Positions 17,542 to 25,666 of a stretch of 40,446 nt of DNA are shown here, in pieces. The stretch's first letter is position 1; each line of letters begins with the position of its first letter. Source of the stretch: Caballeronia arationis (GTDB lineage: Bacteria; Pseudomonadota; Gammaproteobacteria; Burkholderiales; Burkholderiaceae); the NCBI RefSeq assembly GCF_001544975.2, contig NZ_FCOG02000060.1, positions 1-40,446 on the forward strand, written 5' to 3'. The notes below the pieces were generated by a model. It saw nothing but the letters and a program-made list of their open reading frames with translations. It was not told where the DNA came from and did not search any database. The position numbers were made by a program, and so were the translations under genes.

Positions 17542-18558
17542 TCAGGCCCGCCGCTCGACGCCCGGCAGCACGCACAGCAATTCGAACGCAAGGTTGGCGC
17601 CGAGGAGCGCGGTCGTGCCGAACGGATCGTAAGGCGGCGCGACCTCCACCAGATCCGCGCCGACGATGTTCAGCCCGTGCGCGCCGCGAATGATTTCGAG
17701 CGCCTGCGGCACGGTCAGCCCGGCGATCTCGGGCGTCCCCGTTCCCGGCGCGAAAGCCGGATCGATGCCGTCGATGTCGAACGTGATGTACACCGGCCCG
17801 TCGCCCATCTGCGCGCGCACTTCCTCCATCAGCGGCGCGAGCGACTTGTTCCAGCACTCCTCCGTCTGCACGACGCGAAAGCCCTGCTCGCGGCACCAGT
17901 CGAAGTCGCCGGCCTCGTAGCCCGTGCCGCGCAGGCCGATCTGCACGACGCGCTTGCAATCCAGCAAACCCTCTTCCACCGCGCGGCGAAACGGCGTGCC
18001 GTGGGCGATCTTCTCGCCGAACATGGTGTCGTTGACGTCGGCGTGAGCATCGATGTGGATCAATCCGACCTTGCCGTGCTTCTTCGCGATCGCGCGCAGG
18101 ATCGGCAGCGCGATCGTGTGGTCGCCGCCGAGCGTCAGCGGCTTGCAGTCGTGGGCGAGGATTTCGTCGTAGGCGCGCTCGATGCGGTCGATCGAATCGA
18201 GCAGGTTGTACGGATTGATCGCGACGTCGCCGATGTCGGCCACGCGCAGCGAATCGAACGGCGCGGCGCGGGTCGCCATGTTGTATGGGCGCAGCAGCAC
18301 GGATTCGCTGCGCACTTGGCGCGGGCCGAAACGCGCTCCCGTGCGGTTCGAGGTGCCGAGATCGAACGGCACGCCGACGAAACACGCGTCGAGCCCCGCC
18401 GCCGTGTGGACGTGCGGCAGGCGCATCATCGTCGTGATACCGCCGCAGCGCGGCATCTGGTTGCCGGACAGCGGCTGCGGCCGCTCGTCGCGATGGTCCG
18501 GCGCGGTGAAATGGGAGTCGAAGTGCTCGGCGGGCGCGAAATGTGAGGATGTATTCAT
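17542..18558 (-). CDS. gbuA: Guanidinobutyrase-like ureohydrolase (agmatinase/arginase family)
   Basis: Encodes 338 residues. Ureohydrolases split a guanidino group into urea and an amine using two Mn2+. Metal motifs are LGGDHT (about residue 150), HIDAHADVND (about 172-181) and TFDIDGIDPAFAPGTGTPE (about 254-272). The N-terminal part (SGNQMPRCGGITTMMRLPHVHT, partly quoted) and the SVLLRPYNMATRAAPFDSL stretch resemble Pseudomonas GbuA (4-guanidinobutyrate to 4-aminobutyrate plus urea) more than SpeB, from recall of the family. The start has a weak ribosome binding site; Met35 (NQMPRCGG) is an alternative. A divergent LysR gene matches the gbuA-gbuR arrangement known in Pseudomonas. A GC hairpin (17503-17519) separates it from the permease gene. 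Confidence 0.85.
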   Translation of the reverse strand: MNTSSHFAPAEHFDSHFTAPDHRDERPQPLSGNQMPRCGGITTMMRLPHVHTAAGLDACFVGVPFDLGTSNRTGARFGPRQVRSESVLLRPYNMATRAAPFDSLRVADIGDVAINPYNLLDSIDRIERAYDEILAHDCKPLTLGGDHTIALPILRAIAKKHGKVGLIHIDAHADVNDTMFGEKIAHGTPFRRAVEEGLLDCKRVVQIGLRGTGYEAGDFDWCREQGFRVVQTEECWNKSLAPLMEEVRAQMGDGPVYITFDIDGIDPAFAPGTGTPEIAGLTVPQALEIIRGAHGLNIVGADLVEVAPPYDPFGTTALLGANLAFELLCVLPGVERRA

Positions 18559-18623
18559 GGCGTTCGATGATTTCCCGTGGAAGGTTTTATCGGTTCACCC
18601 TGAATTAATAGACCTTCTCGGCG

Positions 18624-18670
18624 GAAGTTAAAATGGCGACGAAATTAACTTCACATCGATTTCCATCGAT
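18624..18670. promoter_or_regulatory. Operator region between gbuA and the LysR gene
   Basis: A perfect inverted repeat GAAGTTAA-n13-TTAACTTC (18624-18631 and 18645-18652) sits midway between the divergent start codons. It is followed by two CATCGAT copies (18654-18660 and 18664-18670) spaced one helical turn apart. LysR-type regulators typically bind such an interrupted dyad plus an adjacent site near the target promoter, so this is the likely binding region of the LysR protein encoded at 18686. Confidence 0.6.
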
Positions 18671-18685
18671 GTATCGGGCGCCCCC

Positions 18686-19603
18686 ATGTTCACGCACCTC
18701 TCCGACCTCGATTTGCGGCTCATCCGGGTATTCCTCGCGATCGTCGATGCGGGCGGGATTTCATCCGCGCAGGCGACGCTCAACGTCGGCCAGTCGACCA
18801 TCAGCACGCAACTCGCGACGCTCGAAACGCGGCTCGGCTATCGCCTGTGCGAGCGCGGACGCGGCGGCTTCGCGCTGACTTCGCGCGGCGAGCAGTTCGT
18901 CGAGGCGTGCCGCACGCTGCTCGCCGCCATCGACACCTTCGACATGACCGCGCGCAACGTCGGCAAAAAACTGGTGGGAACGCTCACGCTCGGGATGATC
19001 GGCCATACGCCGGTCGCCGCGAGCGCGCGCATCAGCGAGGCGATCGCGCGGTTTCGCGAGCGCGACGAGTCGGTGCGGTTCTCGGTGCTGGTGCGCTCGC
19101 CGGGCGAACTGGAGGAATTGCTGCTTGCCGGCAGGATTCAGGTGGCGATCGGCTATTTCTGGCACCGCGTGCCGTCGCTGGAATACACGCAGATCTTTGC
19201 CGAAGACCAGTACGCGTACTGCGCGCGGCGTCATCCGCTATTTGAGGAAGCCGGCGAAATCGACCCGGAACGCGCCGCCGATTTCGAATGGGCGTGGCGC
19301 AGCTACCCGCTTCCGGAAGCCGACGCGATGTCGCCGCGCAATATCACGGCGGTCGCCGACAATATGGAGGCCGTCGCGATGCTCGTGCTGTCGGGCCATC
19401 ATCTCGGCTATCTGCCCGAGCACTTCGCGGCGCCGCATGTAAAGGAGGGAGCGCTTCTACCGCTGAACCCGGCGCAGATGCGTTACCGCGTGGCGTTCCA
19501 GATGGTCACGCGCGCGCGGCAGCTGAGAAACGACATCGTGGAGGCGTTTATCGAGGACATGAACGTCGGCCACGCGGTCGATGACGAGCCAATCAGCCGT
19601 TGA
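18686..19603 (+). CDS. LysR-family transcriptional regulator (GbuR-like by context)
   Basis: Encodes 305 residues, typical of LysR regulators. The N-terminal winged helix-turn-helix covers about residues 5-65 (DLRLIRVFLAIVDAGGISSA, then QSTISTQLATLETRLGYRLC). The effector-binding domain (about 92-295) is a periplasmic-binding-protein-like fold. It is divergent from the gbuA-like gene with an inverted repeat between them, so it most likely controls gbuA and the permease in response to a guanidino acid (inference from position). Its stop codon overlaps the 3' end of lolA by 11 bp in convergent orientation. Confidence 0.9.
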   Translation: MFTHLSDLDLRLIRVFLAIVDAGGISSAQATLNVGQSTISTQLATLETRLGYRLCERGRGGFALTSRGEQFVEACRTLLAAIDTFDMTARNVGKKLVGTLTLGMIGHTPVAASARISEAIARFRERDESVRFSVLVRSPGELEELLLAGRIQVAIGYFWHRVPSLEYTQIFAEDQYAYCARRHPLFEEAGEIDPERAADFEWAWRSYPLPEADAMSPRNITAVADNMEAVAMLVLSGHHLGYLPEHFAAPHVKEGALLPLNPAQMRYRVAFQMVTRARQLRNDIVEAFIEDMNVGHAVDDEPISR

Positions 19604-20261
19604 TGACGTCCGCGCCCTTCGGCACCGCGAACTTGAACTGATCGGACTTGAGCGGCGGGTTCTTCTGGATGTTCGAAAACGTGAGCAGCGTCACGTTGCC
19701 GAAGACGTCGTGCAGTTCCATCGCTTCGAGATTGCCGTCCTTGAAGCCGATGCCAACCGTCTGGAACTGCGTGTCTTTCGCTTTCGGCGTCAGTTCCAGC
19801 CAGTCGATGCCGCCCTTCACGCCCGCGTCGCGCAGCGTGAAGTTCTTTTCCAGATCGTTGCTGCCGAAGAGAATCGCCGCCGGACTCGCGCCGAGCGAAC
19901 CGCCGAGCGGACGCACCGTGACCTGGTTCAGGTCCTTGTCGTAGACGTAAAGCTTGTCGCCGTCTGCCTGGAGCACCTGCGAATACGGCTTCTCATACGA
20001 CCAGATGAACTTGCCCGGACGCGCAAACATAAACGTGCCGCTCGACGTGCCGCCGCCCTTCGGCGCGGCCGTCTGGCTCGCGGCGCCGGCTTTGGCGGGC
20101 GCCTTCACTTCCTTCTGCACGAACGTGCCGCGCGCCGCGTGGACTTGCGACACGAACGCCTTCAACTGCTCGGTACCGCTCGCAAACGCCTGCGACGCGA
20201 TGAACATCGACGCGCCCGCAAGCACCGCTCCGACTGTCTGCCTGAACCACTTCTGCTGCAT
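19593..20261 (-). CDS. lolA: Outer-membrane lipoprotein carrier protein LolA
   Basis: Encodes 222 residues. LolA is the periplasmic chaperone that takes lipoproteins from the LolCDE complex to LolB. ATG 20261 is chosen since GGAG is 9 nt upstream and a signal peptide begins there (MQQKWFRQTVGAVLAG, cleavage after SQAFA near residue 27); the frame can be read from 20291 but adds ten residues before the signal. The mature protein has the LolA open-barrel pattern (RGTFVQKEV, GTFMFARPGKFIWSYEKPY, VYDKDLNQVTVRPL). It carries a small Ala/Lys/Gly-rich insertion (about residues 55-75). It follows ftsK directly; the next conserved partner, rarA, is about 5.2 kb away. Confidence 0.95.
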   Translation of the reverse strand: MQQKWFRQTVGAVLAGASMFIASQAFASGTEQLKAFVSQVHAARGTFVQKEVKAPAKAGAASQTAAPKGGGTSSGTFMFARPGKFIWSYEKPYSQVLQADGDKLYVYDKDLNQVTVRPLGGSLGASPAAILFGSNDLEKNFTLRDAGVKGGIDWLELTPKAKDTQFQTVGIGFKDGNLEAMELHDVFGNVTLLTFSNIQKNPPLKSDQFKFAVPKGADVING

Positions 20262-20287
20262 CAATTCGTTCTCCAAGGGTGACGCGC

Positions 20288-22606
20288 TCATTCGGCGTCG
20301 CGTGCCGGCGTGAGGATTTCACGGTTGCCATTCGACGACATCGCCGAAACCAGCCCCGAGTTTTCCATCTGTTCGAGCAGCCGTGCCGCGCGGTTGTAGC
20401 CGATCCGCAGATGCCGCTGAACGAGCGAAATGGAAGCGCGCCGGTTCTTGATCACGACCTCGACGGCCTGATCGTATAGAGGGTCGGACTCGCCTTCGGC
20501 GCCGCCGGTTCCCGCGGCGCCTGCCGCGCCTTCGTCGCCCTCGCCCGCGAGGCCGCCTTCCAGGATGCCTTCGATGTAATTCGGCTCACCCTGCTCCTTG
20601 AGCTTGTCGACCACGCGATGCACTTCCTCGTCCGACACGAAAGCGCCGTGCACGCGCACGGGCAGCCCGGAACCCGGCGGCAGATAGAGCATGTCGCCCA
20701 TGCCGAGCAGCGACTCGGCGCCCTGCTGGTCGAGAATCGTGCGCGAATCGATCTTCGACGACACCTGGAACGCCATGCGCGTCGGCACATTCGCCTTGAT
20801 GAGGCCTGTGATGACGTCGACGGACGGTCGCTGCGTCGCGAGAATCAGGTGGATGCCAGCCGCGCGCGCCTTCTGCGCGATCCGCGCGATCAGTTCTTCC
20901 ACCTTCTTGCCGACGACCATCATCAGGTCGGCGAGCTCGTCGATCACGACGACGATGTTCGGCAGGCGCGTGAGCGGTTCCGGCTCGTCGGGCGTGAGGC
21001 TGAACGGGTTCGGGATCTTTTCGTCGCGCTTCGCGGCATCGTCGATCTTGTTGTTGAAGCCCGCCAGATTGCGCACGCCCATCTTGCTCATCAGCTTGTA
21101 GCGGCGCTCCATTTCGGCGACCGCCCAGTTGAGCGCGTGGCCGGCCTGACGCATGTCGGTGACGACCGGGCACAGCAAGTGAGGAATGCCTTCGTAGACG
21201 CTCATTTCGAGCATCTTCGGATCGATCAGGATCATGCGGACCTGGTCGGCGCTCGCCTTGTACAGCAGCGAGAGGATCATCGCGTTGATGCCGACCGACT
21301 TGCCCGAACCCGTCGTGCCGGCGACGAGCAAGTGCGGCATCTTCGCGAGATCGGCGCAGACCGGCTTGCCGCCGATGTCCTTGCCGAGGCCCATCGTGAG
21401 CGGCGACGCAGCATCGGCGTAGACCTCGGAACCGAGGATTTCCGAGAGCCGGACCGTCTGACGGCGCTGGTTTGGCAATTCGAGCGCCATGTAGTTCTTG
21501 CCCGGAATCGTCTCGACGACGCGAATCGACACCAGCGACAGCGAGCGCGCCAGGTCCTTCGCGAGGCCGACGATCTGGCTGCCCTTCACGCCCGTCGCGG
21601 GCTCGATCTCATAGCGCGTGACGACCGGCCCCGGATACGCCGCGACCACGCTCACCTCGACGCCGAAGTCCTTCAGCTTCTTTTCGATCAGGCGCGAGGT
21701 GAATTCGAGCGTATCCGAGGAAATGGTTTCCTTCACTTCGGGCGCGGCATCGAGCAGCGCGATGGGCGGCAACGTGGAATCGCCCGGCAGGTCCTTGAAA
21801 AGCGGCACCTGCTTTTCGCGCTCGACGCGCTCCGACTTCGCGGGCGTCGCGACCGGCGGCACGATCATCACCGGCTCGTGATCCTCGATCTTCACGCGGC
21901 TTTTCACGACCTTGCCTTCGCGCGTCGACGCCGCTTCCTCGCCGAGCTTGCGGTCGCGGCCCTCCTCGCGGCGCACGCGCGCGCCGGTGATCGCTGACAT
22001 GATGCCGTCGCCGACCTTCTCGCAGACCGAAAGCCACGAGAAGCAGAAATACAGCGACAAACCGATCGCCAGCGCGATCAGCAGGAAGAGCGTCGCGCCG
22101 GTGAAACCGAACGCGTGCATCATGTTTTCCGCGATCGCCTCGCCGACCACGCCGCCCGGCGCGCGCGGCAGCTGCACTTTCAGCGACCACATCCGCAGCG
22201 CTTCGATGCCGTCGCTCGCGAGCAGCACGAGCACGAACGCGAAGGCTTCGGCGAGCCAGGTGCGGTCTTTTTTCCCGTCGTTTTCGGCGTGCGCCTCGGG
22301 CTGCGTGATGCGCCGGTAGTTCGCGATGATGCGCCGCGCGAGCAGCACGATCAGCCAGTAGGACGAGAGGCCGAAGAGCAGCAGCAGGATGTCGGACGTC
22401 CACGCGCCGACGCGGCCCGCCCAGTTGCCGATGTGATCGACGGTCGCGGCATGCGTCCAGCTCGGATCGCGCCGGCTGTAGCTCACGAGCGCCATCAGCA
22501 GGAACAGCCCGAGCGCGACCTGGAGAATCCAGCGAATTTCGGTGAAGAGGCGCGACATGCGGTGCGGCAATGCCTGCGCGCTCGCAGAATAGGTAGCTTT
22601 TGCCAT
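20288..22606 (-). CDS. ftsK: DNA translocase FtsK
   Basis: Encodes 772 residues, far shorter than E. coli FtsK (about 1330) because the linker is short. Four N-terminal membrane segments lie at about residues 24-42, 70-92, 118-132 and 165-190 and target the division septum. A charged linker (about 200-290) leads to the motor: Walker A GTTGSGKS (430-437), Walker B IVVVIDELAD (551-560). The C-terminal winged-helix gamma domain (about 705-772, SISLVQRHLRIGYNRAARLL) reads KOPS sequences and activates XerCD at dif. An acidic Gly/Ala stretch near 680-700 separates motor and gamma. It is co-oriented with lolA and divergent from trxB. Confidence 0.97.
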   Translation of the reverse strand: MAKATYSASAQALPHRMSRLFTEIRWILQVALGLFLLMALVSYSRRDPSWTHAATVDHIGNWAGRVGAWTSDILLLLFGLSSYWLIVLLARRIIANYRRITQPEAHAENDGKKDRTWLAEAFAFVLVLLASDGIEALRMWSLKVQLPRAPGGVVGEAIAENMMHAFGFTGATLFLLIALAIGLSLYFCFSWLSVCEKVGDGIMSAITGARVRREEGRDRKLGEEAASTREGKVVKSRVKIEDHEPVMIVPPVATPAKSERVEREKQVPLFKDLPGDSTLPPIALLDAAPEVKETISSDTLEFTSRLIEKKLKDFGVEVSVVAAYPGPVVTRYEIEPATGVKGSQIVGLAKDLARSLSLVSIRVVETIPGKNYMALELPNQRRQTVRLSEILGSEVYADAASPLTMGLGKDIGGKPVCADLAKMPHLLVAGTTGSGKSVGINAMILSLLYKASADQVRMILIDPKMLEMSVYEGIPHLLCPVVTDMRQAGHALNWAVAEMERRYKLMSKMGVRNLAGFNNKIDDAAKRDEKIPNPFSLTPDEPEPLTRLPNIVVVIDELADLMMVVGKKVEELIARIAQKARAAGIHLILATQRPSVDVITGLIKANVPTRMAFQVSSKIDSRTILDQQGAESLLGMGDMLYLPPGSGLPVRVHGAFVSDEEVHRVVDKLKEQGEPNYIEGILEGGLAGEGDEGAAGAAGTGGAEGESDPLYDQAVEVVIKNRRASISLVQRHLRIGYNRAARLLEQMENSGLVSAMSSNGNREILTPARDAE

Positions 22607-22931
22607 TGATCCGTGAGGCTTTTTTCACGGCCTCGCGTCAACAGGCGCGGGCCGAATGTGTCGGTCGCCCATTGTAAACGCTGCATTGCGGCGAGCGGTC
22701 AAAAAGGCCCCCACGTTTCATCCTGTAACACGCCTGAAAGCCCCGCGCGCGCTATCGGCGCCATTGAAAGGTTCACTCGGTGAGCCTTCTTGCGGACCTT
22801 TATAATGGCGTCTTTGCGCCCAACTAGGGTTCATCGACCGGTTTTGCGCCGGCGCCAACGCGCGACATTCCCGCCGCTCGGCACCGAAGTTGCATCCCTT
22901 CGATCCAACCATCAACAACGGAATTGCTCTC
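22607..22931. promoter_or_regulatory. ftsK/trxB divergent control region
   Basis: This 325-nt gap holds no gene that I can see. A TATAAT box at 22801-22806 (plus strand) is a good -10 for trxB, with only a weak -35. On the minus strand TACAAT (22671-22676) with TTGACC (22697-22702) upstream is a possible ftsK promoter, although the 20-nt spacing is long. A hairpin CCGTGA-n8-TCACGG (22611-22616 and 22625-22630) lies just before the ftsK start and would cover its weak ribosome binding site. Confidence 0.45.
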
Positions 22932-23927
22932 ATGTCCTCGCCCAAACACGCCAAAGTGCTGATTCTCGGTTCCGGTCCCGCTGGCTATTCCGCCGCCGTC
23001 TACGCGGCGCGGGCCAATCTGTCGCCGCTGCTCGTCACCGGTCTCGCGCAGGGCGGCCAGCTGATGACCACCACCGATGTCGAAAACTGGCCCGGCGATC
23101 CGATGGGCGTCCAGGGCCCCGAGCTCATGCAGCGCCTGCAGGAACACGCCGAGCGCTTCAACACGGAAATCGTGTTCGACCACATCCATACGGCGAAGCT
23201 CAACGAGCGTCCGCTGCGGCTGATCGGTGATTCGGGCGAGTACACCTGCGATTCGCTGATCATCGCGACGGGCGCGTCGGCGCAGTATCTCGGCGTGCCG
23301 TCGGAAGAACTCTTCATGGGCAAGGGCGTGTCCGCCTGCGCGACCTGCGACGGCTTCTTCTACAAGAACGGCGAAGTGGCCGTGATCGGCGGCGGCAATA
23401 CGGCCGTCGAGGAAGCGCTCTATCTTGCGGGCATCGCGAAGAAAGTCACGGTCGTGCACCGCCGCGACAAGTTCCGCGCCGAGCCGATCCTGATCGACCG
23501 CCTGCTCGCGAAGGAAAAGGAAGGCACCGTCGAAATCAAGTGGAATCACGTGCTCGACGAAGTGCAGGGCGACGCGTCCGGCGTCACCTCGCTGCGCGTC
23601 AAGCACACGCAGACGGGCGAAACCACCGACATCCCGCTGCAAGGCATCTTCGTCGCGATCGGGCACAAGCCGAACACCGATCTCTTCGCGAACCAGCTCG
23701 AGATGAAGAACGGCTACATCATCACGAAGGGCGGCGCGAGCGGCGACGCCACGTCGACGAGCATTCCCGGCGTGTTCGCCGCGGGCGACGTGCAGGACCA
23801 TATCTATCGCCAGGCCATCACGAGCGCAGGCACCGGCTGCATGGCCGCACTCGATGCACAGCGCTACCTCGAAAGCATCGACGAAACGCCGACGCCGCAT
23901 TCGATGAGCCACGAGAAAGACCGCTGA
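22932..23927 (+). CDS. trxB: Thioredoxin-disulfide reductase
   Basis: Encodes 331 residues from ATG 22932 (MSSPKHAKVLILGSG); an in-frame TTG at 22890 is not needed. It reduces thioredoxin with NADPH through FAD and a redox disulfide in the cytosol. Motifs are the FAD-binding GSGPAG (13-18), the active-site CATC (136-139, in SACATCDGFFY), the NADPH-binding GGGNTA (153-158), and the C-terminal FAD motif GVFAAGDVQD. The order trxB beside divergent ftsK-lolA is seen in many proteobacteria. A terminator follows at 24029-24063. Confidence 0.97.
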   Translation: MSSPKHAKVLILGSGPAGYSAAVYAARANLSPLLVTGLAQGGQLMTTTDVENWPGDPMGVQGPELMQRLQEHAERFNTEIVFDHIHTAKLNERPLRLIGDSGEYTCDSLIIATGASAQYLGVPSEELFMGKGVSACATCDGFFYKNGEVAVIGGGNTAVEEALYLAGIAKKVTVVHRRDKFRAEPILIDRLLAKEKEGTVEIKWNHVLDEVQGDASGVTSLRVKHTQTGETTDIPLQGIFVAIGHKPNTDLFANQLEMKNGYIITKGGASGDATSTSIPGVFAAGDVQDHIYRQAITSAGTGCMAALDAQRYLESIDETPTPHSMSHEKDR

Positions 23928-24028
23928 AACGCGCACGTCGCGGGGCGGCCGGTAAAATAATGTCACCGCGCCCCGATACAAGGCGACGGTGACGGTTCGA
24001 AAACCGGCGCCTGCGCCTGAAGCGCACG

Positions 24029-24063
24029 AAAGGGCCGCGGATCGTCTCCGCCGGCCCTTTTTT
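24029..24063 (+). terminator. Intrinsic terminator after trxB
   Basis: AAAGGGCC (24029-24036) pairs with GGCCCTTT (24053-24060), with an inner GCGGA/TCCGC stem, and ends in a T6 run (24058-24063). It lies about 100 nt after the trxB stop and before the Smr-domain gene. Confidence 0.85.
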
Positions 24064-24150
24064 CTTGGCTTTCGCGCGGGACACCCCGCGCGACGCCGGA
24101 CGAATCCGCCGCATCCTGCAAGCACCGCTTCATCAACGCCTTCCAGTGCG

Positions 24151-24975
24151 ATGCCCAAGAATCTGCCCCATCCGAACGAACCTAAGCCGAGGCGCACGCC
24201 CGCAGCGCGCCCGGCTGCGAGCGCCGACGAGCCGGCCGCGACGCTCGCGGGCGCGGCCGAATCGCTCAAGCGCGACGGCCTCGGGGGCCTCGCGAGCCTG
24301 AAAAGCGCGCTGAAAGCCGACGCCGCGAAGCGCGAACTCGAGCGCGCGGCCGCGGCGCGCGCGCAACGCGAAGCCATCGCCGACGCCGACGTGTTCCGGC
24401 GTTCGATCGGCGAAGTCGAGCCTCTGAAGACACCGCCGCGCACGACGGTGACCCGCATTCCGCCGCCGCCCGTGCCGTTGCAGACGCGCCGCGACGAAGA
24501 AGCGGTGCTGCAGGAGGCGCTCTCCGACGAATACGACCCCGAAAGCCTGCTCGACATCGACGAGACGCTTTCGTACTGCCGCACCGGCGTGAGTCAGGAA
24601 GTCGTGCGCAAGCTGCGGCGCGGCGCGTGGATCGTGCAGGCGCAACTCGATTTGCACGGCATGCGCCGCGAGGAAGCGCGCGAGGCGCTGGCGGCGTTCA
24701 TCCGCGAATCGGTGAAGCGCGGTCTGCGCTGTCTGCGCGTGATTCACGGCAAGGGGCTCGGCTCCATCGGCAAGGAACCGGTTTTGAAGGGCAAGGTCCG
24801 CGCGTGGCTCGTGCAGAAGCAGGAAGTGATCGCATTCTGTCAGGCGCGGCCGCACGACGGCGGCGCGGGCGCCGTGCTCGTTCTTCTCCAGCCGGGCGGC
24901 GCGCCGCGTCATCACGGCCATCCGCAGGACCCGCACGAGACAGTCAGCCGAAAGGACCCGCACAGTGCATCCTAG
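24151..24975 (+). CDS. Smr/MutS2-domain DNA endonuclease-like protein
   Basis: Encodes 274 residues from ATG 24151 (MPKNLPHPNEPKP); the upstream frame overlaps the trxB terminator and is rejected. The first 110 residues are low-complexity, rich in Ala, Arg and Pro, probably flexible. The Smr domain occupies about residues 165-250, with QLDLHGMRREEAREAL (the conserved LDLHG motif) and RVIHGKGLGSIGKEPVLKGKV (partly: the HGKG loop). Smr domains nick nucleic acid; this E. coli SmrB/YfcN-like architecture has been linked in E. coli to cleavage of mRNA at collided ribosomes, but whether this protein does so is unknown. Its 3' end overlaps the next gene by 11 nt. Confidence 0.88.
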   Translation: MPKNLPHPNEPKPRRTPAARPAASADEPAATLAGAAESLKRDGLGGLASLKSALKADAAKRELERAAAARAQREAIADADVFRRSIGEVEPLKTPPRTTVTRIPPPPVPLQTRRDEEAVLQEALSDEYDPESLLDIDETLSYCRTGVSQEVVRKLRRGAWIVQAQLDLHGMRREEAREALAAFIRESVKRGLRCLRVIHGKGLGSIGKEPVLKGKVRAWLVQKQEVIAFCQARPHDGGAGAVLVLLQPGGAPRHHGHPQDPHETVSRKDPHSAS

Positions 24976-25585
24976 GCTCACGCTCGCCATCTCCCTGATG
25001 GAGGCGCTCGCGCTCCTCTCCTATGCGATTTCAGGGTTGATCGAAGCGAGAAAGCGCCGGCTCGACGCAGTCGGCGCGTTTCTCGTCGCGCTCGCGACTG
25101 CTTTCGGCGGCGGCACGGTGCGCGACGTGTTGCTGTCGCGCCGTCCGTTCTACTGGGTCGAGCATCAGGACTACGTGCTCGTCATCTTCGCGATGGCGAT
25201 CTTCGCACCGATGCTGCTCCGCATGACGACGCGCCTCTTCGACGAACGCATGCTGCTCGTCGCCGATGCGATCGGCCTCGGTCTCTTCAGCATTTCGGGC
25301 ACGTCGGTCGCGCTCGACGCGCAGATGCCCGCGTTCACCGCCGTCATGATGGGCGTGGTGACGGGCGTGTTCGGCGGCGTGATGCGCGACGTGCTGTGCA
25401 ACGAGATTCCGCTGATCCTGCGCGACTCGCGGCCCTACGCCGTGTGCGCGTTCGCGGGTTGCTGGCTGTATCTCGCGCTTGAGCGCATCGAGGTCGACAC
25501 GATCTACGCCGTGCTGCTGTCGACGGCGTTCATCCTCGTCGCGCGGCTCGTCACGTTCAAGCTCGATATCCGGCTGCCGCACTAG
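24965..25585 (+). CDS. TRIC/UPF0126 (YicG-like) membrane protein
   Basis: Encodes 206 residues with seven predicted membrane segments. Two internally repeated halves each carry the family signature: FGGGTVRDVLLSRRPFYW (about residues 39-56) and FGGVMRDVLCNEIP (about 137-150). Bacterial TRIC-type proteins of this family are trimeric cation channels; related proteins such as YicG have been tied to amino-acid uptake, so the substrate is uncertain. The start is GTG 24965, overlapping the Smr gene's end by 11 nt, which suggests translational coupling; ATG 24998 is a shorter alternative. Confidence 0.85.
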   Translation: MHPRLTLAISLMEALALLSYAISGLIEARKRRLDAVGAFLVALATAFGGGTVRDVLLSRRPFYWVEHQDYVLVIFAMAIFAPMLLRMTTRLFDERMLLVADAIGLGLFSISGTSVALDAQMPAFTAVMMGVVTGVFGGVMRDVLCNEIPLILRDSRPYAVCAFAGCWLYLALERIEVDTIYAVLLSTAFILVARLVTFKLDIRLPH

Positions 25586-25666
25586 CGCCGTGCCGCCCGC
25601 GAAGGCTTTCGGGGCCGCGATTTGCTACAATTGGCCGGTTCCCCTACCGATTCCCGCAGACTGAAC

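Noticed and set aside
15983..18385. A single 800-codon minus-strand frame covering the permease and most of gbuA
   Set aside because: The part upstream of about 17470 is an out-of-frame reading of gbuA; only the 3' part is a real permease.
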